From Anaerolineales bacterium UBA2317 (GTDB lineage Bacteria > Chloroflexota > Anaerolineae > Anaerolineales > Villigracilaceae), in the NCBI GenBank assembly GCA_002345215.1, contig DDVH01000006.1, positions 68,321 through 75,334 of the forward strand: DNA of 7,014 nucleotides. Direction: 5' to 3'. The position numbers and the translations under genes are program-made. Of this stretch, positions 1 to 5,318 are shown one piece after another. The notes under the pieces are model-generated. The model was not told the DNA's origin. It did not search any database and saw only the letters and a list, made by a program, of their open reading frames with translations. Within the stretch, counting starts at the first letter, position 1. Every line of letters begins with the position of its first letter.

Positions 1-479
1 AATGCCCACATTGTGGCACTTTCTTCAGAAATACAGAAAAATTGCTACTGGATAATTACGTTGCCAATGGCACAGTATATTTTGTTTTCAAAGCCGTTGA
101 TTATCTCGGAGCGGCATCTGCTGAAGCCGCCGAAGCAGCATATTGTGCTGGTGACCAAAACAAATTTTGGGAAATGCAAGCGACTATTTTTACCAACCAA
201 GGGCTTGAAGCATTAAGCGACCGCCGTTTAGCCGCTTTTGGTGAGCAAGTTGGTTTGAATATGGACGAGTATAACGAATGTTACGACTCCAATAAATATG
301 CAGATTTAATTGCAGAAAATGTAGCCAATGCACTTAATGCTGGTGCCGAAGCCACGCCATCGTTTGTTATGACATACACTGTTAATGGTGAGACAAAAAC
401 AAAAAACTTGCAAGGTGCTCAACCTTACGATGTCTTTGTACAAGAAATTGAAGCAATATTGGCTGAAATCAACCAATAA
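1..479 (+). CDS. DsbA-like thiol:disulfide oxidoreductase, C-terminal part (5' end outside window)
   Basis: This is a partial gene whose reading frame is already open at the left edge; the first full codon is base 3 and TAA is at 477-479, giving 158 visible residues. The first four residues are CPHC, the classic DsbA-type CxxC redox site at the start of a thioredoxin fold, followed by GTFF. The cis-proline that faces the active site is seen in ATPSF (Pro codon 357-359). Between them is a helical insertion with two further cysteines (AAYCAGDQ and YNECYDS), as I expect for DSBA/Thioredoxin_4 proteins of the BdbD type. Family knowledge: these proteins form disulfides in exported proteins and are usually secreted or membrane-anchored. 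The signal or anchor would lie upstream and cannot be seen. A TTG at 42 is not a credible start because the active site precedes it. It converges on the regulator operon and ends just before a hairpin terminator. Fold and redox class are secure; the exact partner is unknown. Confidence 0.88.
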   Translation, partial: CPHCGTFFRNTEKLLLDNYVANGTVYFVFKAVDYLGAASAEAAEAAYCAGDQNKFWEMQATIFTNQGLEALSDRRLAAFGEQVGLNMDEYNECYDSNKYADLIAENVANALNAGAEATPSFVMTYTVNGETKTKNLQGAQPYDVFVQEIEAILAEINQ

Positions 480-493
480 AAATAATTCTTAAC

Positions 494-526
494 AAAAAAG
501 ACACTGCTTCAAGCAGTGTCTTTTTT
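494..526. terminator. Bidirectional intrinsic terminator between convergent genes
   Basis: A perfect inverted repeat has arms 494-509 and 511-526. The realistic fold is a 14-bp stem, GC-rich at the top (GACACTGC/GCAGTGTC), with a TTCAA loop at 508-512. Six A at the left and six T at the right give a U-tract on either strand. It lies 14 bases after the stop of the DsbA-like gene and 2 bases after the stop of the response regulator, so it can end transcription from both sides. Confidence 0.93.
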
Positions 527-528
527 AT

Positions 529-1188
529 TTAATTTTGTCTACTTACTATACCTTGCTCCCAAGCATAGACTGCCGCTTGCGTTCTATCTGCTAGATGTAA
601 TTTGCTCAAGATATTGCTAACATGCCCTTTGACAGTATTTTCGCTAATCACTAACTTTTCAGCAATTTGACTATTGGTCATGCCGCTCGCAATTAACTTC
701 AATACATCAGTTTCGCGGTCAGTTAATTCTGTAAATAACGGTTGGTCATCCATATTTTCGCCACGAATGTTTTGTAACACACGTGAAGCCACACGTGGAT
801 GTAACGTCACCTCACCTTGCACAGCGCGATGCAAAACATCTACCAGTTTCTCCATTTTCATATCTTTCAAAATATAGGAAATGGCGCCTGCTTTCAAAGC
901 GGGGAAGATATGCACATCTTCATGGTATGAAGTTAACACGACCACTTTTGTACGCGGGCTAATTTGACGAATGCGGCGTGTGGTTTCAATGCCATCTAAG
1001 CCGGGCATAATTAAATCAAGCAACACAATATCAGGAATCAATTCACCGACCATGCTCAAAGCTTCTTCACCTGAAGCTCCTTCGCCAACCACTTGAAAAT
1101 CCGAAATTTTTTCAAGGTAAGAGCGAATGCCATTTCGAACCACTTCATGGTCATCCACAATCAATATACTTGTACGATGGTATTTCAT
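529..1188 (-). CDS. NarL/LuxR-family two-component response regulator
   Basis: This 219-residue DNA-binding response regulator is the usual length for the NarL/FixJ class (LiaR, DegU, NarL). The receiver domain occupies about residues 6-122. It has the acidic pair D12/D13, the phospho-acceptor D58 in LLDLIMPG, T86 and K108, so it should be fully phosphorylatable. After a short linker, residues 151-213 form the LuxR-type helix-turn-helix, with the LTDRETDVL entry motif and a recognition region including SENTVKGHVSNIL. The ATG start (1186-1188) is supported by AGGAG nine bases upstream. The gene follows the sensor kinase with only 4 bases between the kinase stop and this ATG, so the two are co-transcribed and probably translationally coupled. 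It is the likely phosphorelay partner of that kinase. Its DNA target is unknown; the divergent intergenic region at 4943-5318 is an obvious candidate. The family call is secure, the regulon is not. Confidence 0.96.
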   Translation of the reverse strand: MKYHRTSILIVDDHEVVRNGIRSYLEKISDFQVVGEGASGEEALSMVGELIPDIVLLDLIMPGLDGIETTRRIRQISPRTKVVVLTSYHEDVHIFPALKAGAISYILKDMKMEKLVDVLHRAVQGEVTLHPRVASRVLQNIRGENMDDQPLFTELTDRETDVLKLIASGMTNSQIAEKLVISENTVKGHVSNILSKLHLADRTQAAVYAWEQGIVSRQN

Positions 1189-1192
1189 AATT

Positions 1193-4100
1193 TCAATCTC
1201 CTAAATTTTCTTTAACAGGGATTTGAATAATCAAACGTGTTCCTTGCCCAGGTGCACTTTGCACTTGCAGTGAGCCACGAATACTATTAATTCTTTCACG
1301 CATCGAACGGAAGCCCATTCCTTTGGCACGTTGATTCATATCAAAACCGCAACCATCATCTGCAATGACGACTTGAAGAATATCTGGATTATAAATCAAA
1401 GAGACATCCGCCCGTTTTGCCTTACTGTGACGTGAAATATTTGCCAACGCCTCTTGAATGACGCGGTAAACTGCTTGCTCGGTGTCAAGCGGGAGCTCAC
1501 GCCCATTCTGAATCTTCAAATTGGCAACCGCATCGTTTCGATTTTCCCATTCGAAGACATATTCTCTGAGCGTGGTTTCTAATCCTTTTTCTTGCAAAGC
1601 AATTGGATAAATTTCTTGAATCAAGAAATTTAATTCTTGAATCACTTCATAAATCAAGGTTTCTGCTTCGCCAATGTGCGGTGTGAATTCTTGTGGAGCA
1701 GTTGCTTTTACCATGCCATTGACTGTGCCTAACTGTGCAAGGGCGGCAAATGCCTTTTGTTTGGCACTATCGTGTAAGTCACGTGCGAGGCGGTTGCGTT
1801 CTTCCATCACGGCTAAATCTTTGGTTTGTTCAAATAAATCCATATTCGCAATAGATAATGAAGCACGATTCACTAGTGCAGTAAACAAACGAATTGAATC
1901 TCTGGTAAGCGCATTTGCCCGCGTGTAGGCGACGTTGAAAATTGCAACGACTTTTCCGTCCACAACGATGGGGAAGTGGGCAAATGACTCAATGCCTTCT
2001 TTTTGAAGTGCGGCTTGAATGTCTTGGCGCAAGGTATTGGATTTTAAATCTGAAACAATAAACGCCGCGCTGGTTTTCATGGCAATGCCAATCATGCCTT
2101 CATCACGGTCAAATTTGAAGGTCGCTAAAGTTTCTGGCTTAAAACCTCGGCTAACACGTGGCATAATTTTTCTTTGTGATTCATTCCACGCAAACACAAT
2201 ACTTCTATCTGCATTTAATAACGATACTGATACATCAACCAGCGTTTGAAAAATCTGATTCAAAGTAACGCTTCGTAAAATTTTCTCATCGGCTTGATAT
2301 AACGCTTCTATTTCGACTGTGCGTTTTTCTAAATCTGCTGTACGTTTTCGTACCAGTCTTTCCAGCTCTTGATTTTTATTTTCAATACTTTTCACACGCC
2401 AGCGTAATGCTCCAACAATGCCAACAGCAAAAAAGATAACCAGCAAACTGCGGAACCACCATGTTTCCCAATAAGGTGGCACTACAATAATTTCAATAGA
2501 TTGGATTTGCTCACTCCACACGCCGTCGCTGTTTGTGCCGCGTAAATGTAATGTATAGGTTCCACCGGGCAGGTTGGTATAACGTCCGTTGCGTTGATTT
2601 ATGGTGTTAATCCAATCTTCATCAAAGCCTTCTAGCATGTATGAATATTGATTTTGTGAAGGCTGTTCGTAAGCAAAAGCAACAAATTCAAATTCAAATG
2701 AGTCTTGGGGCCATATTAAGGTAATCGTTTGTAAATATTCAGTGGTTATATCTTCTTCAACGAATGGTGTGCCTGATAATGTAAAAGAAGTTAATGCAAG
2801 TTTTGGTGAGAATGGATTATCAATAATTTCACGCGGTTCAAATATATTGATGCCATTAATACCGCCAAAATACATCGTGCCATCTGTACCTTTGGCAAAA
2901 GCGTTTTGATTAAATTCATTGCTTTGCAAACCATCATTAGCAGTAAAGTTACGGAAAGTTTCATCTGATGGACTAAACCGTGAAAGCCCAAAGTTTGTGC
3001 TTAACCACAAATTACCTTCTTCATCTTCTAACATTCCATAAATAACATTGCTTGGCAAGCCTTCATTTTCGGTGAAGTGTGTAAATGAATCAGTGGCTGG
3101 GTTGTAGCGGCTTAATCCGCCGCCATGCGTACCGACCCACAATGTGCCATTTTTATCTTCATAAATACATAAGACCACATTGCTTCCAAGTGCTGAAGTG
3201 TCCTCAGGGTTAAAACGATAACTTGTAATGGCATCATCATCTAAATTGATGCGCTTCAACCCATCGTCTGATGTGCCAATCCATAAGTTTTGATTTTTAT
3301 CCTGAAAAATGACATTGATTTTATTGCGTGCCAGAGTTTCGGTGCTACGTGATTCGTACTTTGTAAAAACATTTGTATTACGGTCAAACAGCAGAAGACC
3401 ACGATTAGAACCAACCCAGAAGTTTCCAAATGTGTCTTCATACATGGCAAATACAGCAAACCTTGTTGTCTCATCTTCAATACTAGTAGGTGGCTGGAAA
3501 TGCTCAAATGAATTTGTGAACGCATCATACCGATTTAGGGCATTGCCTGTGCCAACCCATAATGTCCCTTGTTTGTCTGTATATAAAGAAATAATGTTAT
3601 TGCTACTAATGCTTTCAGGGTTTTTAGGGTCATGCTTAAAGTTGATGAATCTTTCAGACTTTGGGTCAAAGCGGTTTAAACCTGAATCTAAAGTGCCAAT
3701 CCAAATAAAGCCTTTTTGATCAGCGAGCATAGCAAAAACCAAATTTCCACTCAAACTATTCGCATCTTCTGGGTTATGGCGATAGTAAGCAAAACGGTCT
3801 TGTTGACGGTTATATTTATTTAACCCGCCACCAAATGTGCCAACCCATAACACGCCGCTGGCATCTTCATAAATCGAATAAATACTATTGTTGCTTAAGC
3901 TGTTTTGGATTGTAGGTTCGTGCTGATAATAAAAGAATTTTTTTGTATTTATATCAAACCGACTTAACCCATTGTTTGTGCCAATCCATACCCCACCAAG
4001 TTGGTCTACAAAAACTGCATAAATGATGCTTCCTGTAGCATTATCAGAAATATCACCTGAAGTTAAATAACGGGTGAAGTAATTTTCTTCTCGAATGAAA

Positions 4101-4942
4101 CGGTTTAATCCATTTCCAGTGCCAACCCAAATTTCTCCATCTTTGCCTTCGGCAAAACTTAAAACACGATTATGACTCAAGCTGGTTACACTGTTTTTGT
4201 TATTCTGGTACACAGTTACTTTGTTGTTTTCTACATCAAATACATTCACACCATCATTCACAGTACCAATCCACAATAAGTCTTGTGAGTCTTTGAGTAA
4301 CGCAGTAATGAAATTACTGCCAAGCCTAACGGGGCTTTCAGCCGTGTTTTTATAGTGAGTAAATGTATAAGTTTCAAAATCCAAAAAATCTAAGCCATTG
4401 TTTGTGCCAATCCATAAACCATTTTCATCTACTTCTAAAGCAGAAATTTGATTGCTGGCAATGCTTTCGTTATTTTTTGAATCATGAAAGTAATGATAAA
4501 ACTTTCCGGAAACCGGGTCGTAACGATTTAATCCACCCTGCCGAGTTCCAATCCATATATTCCCTTGTTCATCTTCTGCAAGCGCAGTAATAGAACGGTC
4601 ACTAATGCTAAATATGTTATTGGTATCGGGCTTATAAATTTTGAAGCCGTAGCCATCGTAACGGTTTAATCCATCATCTGTGCCGACCCATAAAAATCCC
4701 TGACGGTCTTGCAGAATGGCGTTAACAACACTTTGAGATAAGCCTTCATCAAGGCTGATTTGCTCAAAGCGTACGTTCTTACCGTAGGGGATGGATAAAC
4801 TTCCCGCTTCAGAATCAGGTGTCACCTGCGTAGTAGAAGCGGAAGGTGTTTCTTCAGGGGAAACATCAACAGGTGAAGCATCTGCACAGGCGGCGAGGAT
4901 GAGTGCGAGGAGGATTATCCCAAAAACGATTTTCTTGCTCAT
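1193..4942 (-). CDS. Membrane sensor histidine kinase with double beta-propeller, Y_Y_Y, GAF, HisKA_3 and HATPase domains
   Basis: This 1249-residue protein starts with a lipoprotein-type signal peptide (hydrophobic residues 5-18, lipobox LAAC with C19) and a Ser/Thr/Pro-rich linker. Residues about 57-705 hold fourteen reg_prop (two-component regulator propeller) repeats. Thirteen show a W-[VIL]-[GS]-[TS] type core, with Trp at 85, 130, 177, 224, 272, 319, 366, 414, 462, 509, 554, 602 and 646; the last is degenerate (YFGG at 691). Fourteen blades fit two seven-bladed propellers. A Y_Y_Y domain follows (about 740-822), then one TM helix (about 829-847), a coiled coil (850-885) and a GAF domain (about 895-1035). 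The HisKA_3 box is RLARDLHD with phospho-acceptor H1057; its DSAKQ matches the DxxxQ phosphatase signature of this class. HATPase_c shows N1168 (N box), DDGCGFD at 1195-1201 (G1) and GMGF at 1208 (G2). All catalytic motifs are present, so it should be an active kinase and phosphatase for the regulator encoded just downstream. There is no fused receiver or AraC domain, unlike Bacteroides hybrid systems. The ligand is unknown; relatives often sense polysaccharide fragments, but nothing here shows that. The ATG has no Shine-Dalgarno sequence. Confidence 0.95.
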   Translation of the reverse strand: MSKKIVFGIILLALILAACADASPVDVSPEETPSASTTQVTPDSEAGSLSIPYGKNVRFEQISLDEGLSQSVVNAILQDRQGFLWVGTDDGLNRYDGYGFKIYKPDTNNIFSISDRSITALAEDEQGNIWIGTRQGGLNRYDPVSGKFYHYFHDSKNNESIASNQISALEVDENGLWIGTNNGLDFLDFETYTFTHYKNTAESPVRLGSNFITALLKDSQDLLWIGTVNDGVNVFDVENNKVTVYQNNKNSVTSLSHNRVLSFAEGKDGEIWVGTGNGLNRFIREENYFTRYLTSGDISDNATGSIIYAVFVDQLGGVWIGTNNGLSRFDINTKKFFYYQHEPTIQNSLSNNSIYSIYEDASGVLWVGTFGGGLNKYNRQQDRFAYYRHNPEDANSLSGNLVFAMLADQKGFIWIGTLDSGLNRFDPKSERFINFKHDPKNPESISSNNIISLYTDKQGTLWVGTGNALNRYDAFTNSFEHFQPPTSIEDETTRFAVFAMYEDTFGNFWVGSNRGLLLFDRNTNVFTKYESRSTETLARNKINVIFQDKNQNLWIGTSDDGLKRINLDDDAITSYRFNPEDTSALGSNVVLCIYEDKNGTLWVGTHGGGLSRYNPATDSFTHFTENEGLPSNVIYGMLEDEEGNLWLSTNFGLSRFSPSDETFRNFTANDGLQSNEFNQNAFAKGTDGTMYFGGINGINIFEPREIIDNPFSPKLALTSFTLSGTPFVEEDITTEYLQTITLIWPQDSFEFEFVAFAYEQPSQNQYSYMLEGFDEDWINTINQRNGRYTNLPGGTYTLHLRGTNSDGVWSEQIQSIEIIVVPPYWETWWFRSLLVIFFAVGIVGALRWRVKSIENKNQELERLVRKRTADLEKRTVEIEALYQADEKILRSVTLNQIFQTLVDVSVSLLNADRSIVFAWNESQRKIMPRVSRGFKPETLATFKFDRDEGMIGIAMKTSAAFIVSDLKSNTLRQDIQAALQKEGIESFAHFPIVVDGKVVAIFNVAYTRANALTRDSIRLFTALVNRASLSIANMDLFEQTKDLAVMEERNRLARDLHDSAKQKAFAALAQLGTVNGMVKATAPQEFTPHIGEAETLIYEVIQELNFLIQEIYPIALQEKGLETTLREYVFEWENRNDAVANLKIQNGRELPLDTEQAVYRVIQEALANISRHSKAKRADVSLIYNPDILQVVIADDGCGFDMNQRAKGMGFRSMRERINSIRGSLQVQSAPGQGTRLIIQIPVKENLGD
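1198..1202 (-). promoter_or_regulatory. Ribosome binding site of the response regulator, inside the kinase 3' end
   Basis: On the minus strand this reads AGGAG, 9 bases before the regulator ATG. It lies inside the last codons of the kinase gene, whose TGA is at 1193-1195, so ribosomes finishing the kinase arrive on the regulator start. This supports coupled, near-stoichiometric expression of the pair. Confidence 0.8.
2834..4774 (-). repeat. Fourteen degenerate in-frame repeats of about 141 bp encoding propeller blades
   Basis: The spacing between the blade Trp codons is 44-48 residues (132-144 bases). Short near-identical stretches persist at DNA level: on the + strand GTGCCAATCCA or GTGCCAACCCA recurs at many blade cores, for example near 3274, 3691, 3838, 3977, 4262 and 4402. 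Repeats are diverged elsewhere, so this is an old protein-level expansion rather than a fresh tandem array. Confidence 0.85.
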
Positions 4943-4948
4943 TGTGTA

Positions 4949-4954
4949 ATTATA
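4949..4954 (-). promoter_or_regulatory. Perfect -10 box (TATAAT) for a probable leaderless kinase-regulator mRNA
   Basis: Read on the minus strand, TATAAT is followed by six bases (TACACA) and then the kinase ATG. A start site about seven bases after the -10 box falls on the A of the ATG itself. No Shine-Dalgarno sequence precedes the ATG, which fits a leaderless transcript. No good -35 hexamer is seen at 16-18 bases upstream, so this promoter may be weak or may need an activator. Confidence 0.55.
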
Positions 4955-5008
4955 AGCAATTAAGATGAGACAGGTCTTGCTATCTCATTCTACAGGAGGG
5001 GGTATACG

Positions 5009-5040
5009 ACCATTCTTGAGGATGGTTTTTATTTTTATTT
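5009..5040 (+). terminator. Weak terminator-like hairpin with T-rich tail in the divergent region
   Basis: ACCATTC (5009-5015) pairs with GGATGGT (5020-5026) around a TTGA loop, giving seven pairs including one G-U. A T-rich run (5026-5040, interrupted by A) follows on the + strand. The stem is short and AT-rich. It would stop rightward transcripts antisense to the kinase gene before they reach the binding-protein promoter, but it could equally be a protein-binding inverted repeat. Confidence 0.35.
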
Positions 5041-5080
5041 TGACGACTTTCTTTGAAAATATTTTTGTTTTTAAACCGTT

Positions 5081-5091
5081 CCATTGAATGG
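5081..5091. repeat. Palindrome CCATT-G-AATGG
   Basis: A perfect inverted repeat with 5-base arms and a single central base. Its centre lies 18 bp upstream of the centre of the next palindrome (5098-5110), so the two would lie on roughly the same face of the helix. It is a possible regulator-binding site with no family match that I can name; arms this short also occur by chance. Confidence 0.35.
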
Positions 5092-5097
5092 GGAAAT

Positions 5098-5110
5098 CCT
5101 ATTGTATAGG
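5098..5110. promoter_or_regulatory. Palindromic candidate operator CCTAT-TGT-ATAGG
   Basis: A perfect inverted repeat with 5-base arms and a 3-base spacer. It ends three bases before the predicted -35 box of the binding-protein gene. Its centre (5104) is about 45 bases upstream of the predicted start site near 5149, a typical position for an activator touching RNA polymerase. The divergently encoded NarL-type regulator is a natural candidate to bind here, but that is inference. Confidence 0.4.
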
Positions 5111-5113
5111 CGC

Positions 5114-5142
5114 ATGACATTTGCGGTTGGGTTCTGTATCAT
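5114..5142 (+). promoter_or_regulatory. Sigma-70-like promoter of the substrate-binding protein gene
   Basis: The -35 box ATGACA (5114-5119; one mismatch to TTGACA) and the -10 box TATCAT (5137-5142; one mismatch to TATAAT) are separated by exactly 17 bases. The start is predicted near 5149, which gives an untranslated leader of about 170 bases before the ATG at 5319. The two boxes also sit inside an inverted repeat, GCATGA (5113-5118) and TCATGC (5139-5144). Confidence 0.6.
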
Positions 5143-5148
5143 GCAATT

Positions 5149-5304
5149 ATATGCGGACGAATTTTCCTCCAAGAAGATAGGACCGCATCCTATGTCTGAG
5201 GCGGAGAACTGGCTGGTGGGCTGGTCTTCCGCCTTTTGGTTAATGATGATGTGAGGAGGTGGTAGTTGGTATTTGCTTGAAAGGTTTGTTTTGTAAATTC
5301 TATT
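5149..5304 (+). other. Structured 5' leader of the binding-protein mRNA
   Basis: Two hairpins are visible. The first is ATAGGA (5177-5182) with TCCTAT (5188-5193) closing a five-base loop CCGCA. The second pairs AGGCGGAGAAC (5199-5209) with GTCTTCCGCCT (5224-5234), with one G-U pair and one A-C mismatch, around a 14-base loop that contains GGCTGG twice; four T follow. The loop CCGCA is complementary to TGCGG at 5152-5156 near the predicted 5' end, which would allow a pseudoknot or an alternative pairing. CCTCC at 5166-5170 is complementary to GGAGG at 5255-5259. I do not recognise a known riboswitch class here, and no convincing reading frame lies in the leader. Confidence 0.4.
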
Positions 5305-5310
5305 AAGGAG
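5305..5310 (+). promoter_or_regulatory. Shine-Dalgarno sequence AAGGAG of the binding-protein gene
   Basis: AAGGAG lies eight bases before the ATG at 5319-5321, at ideal spacing. It fixes the start codon and contrasts with the kinase gene, which has none. Confidence 0.85.
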
Positions 5311-5318
5311 AAAAGAGA

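Noticed and set aside
13..216. 67-codon + strand frame at the left end
   Set aside because: It overlaps the DsbA-like frame, which holds CPHC and the cis-proline motif; the alternative shows no domain.
3309..3719. 136-codon open frame on the + strand within the kinase gene
   Set aside because: It is antisense to the propeller repeats, has no ribosome binding site and no recognisable domain; it follows from the repetitive codon pattern of the kinase.
2834..4774. Regularly spaced short repeats that could suggest a CRISPR-like array
   Set aside because: The spacing is about 141 bases, the repeats are in frame and degenerate, and they match WIGT-type propeller blade cores of one continuous protein.
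5243..5254. Tiny upstream frame ATG ATG ATG TGA followed by GAGGAGG
   Set aside because: It has no ribosome binding site before it and only three codons; it is most likely chance.
5277..5306. Alternative promoter TTGAAA with TATTAA at 18-base spacing just before the binding-protein gene
   Set aside because: The start would fall near 5313, downstream of AAGGAG at 5305-5310, so the clear Shine-Dalgarno sequence would be left out of the mRNA; the 5114-5142 promoter fits better.
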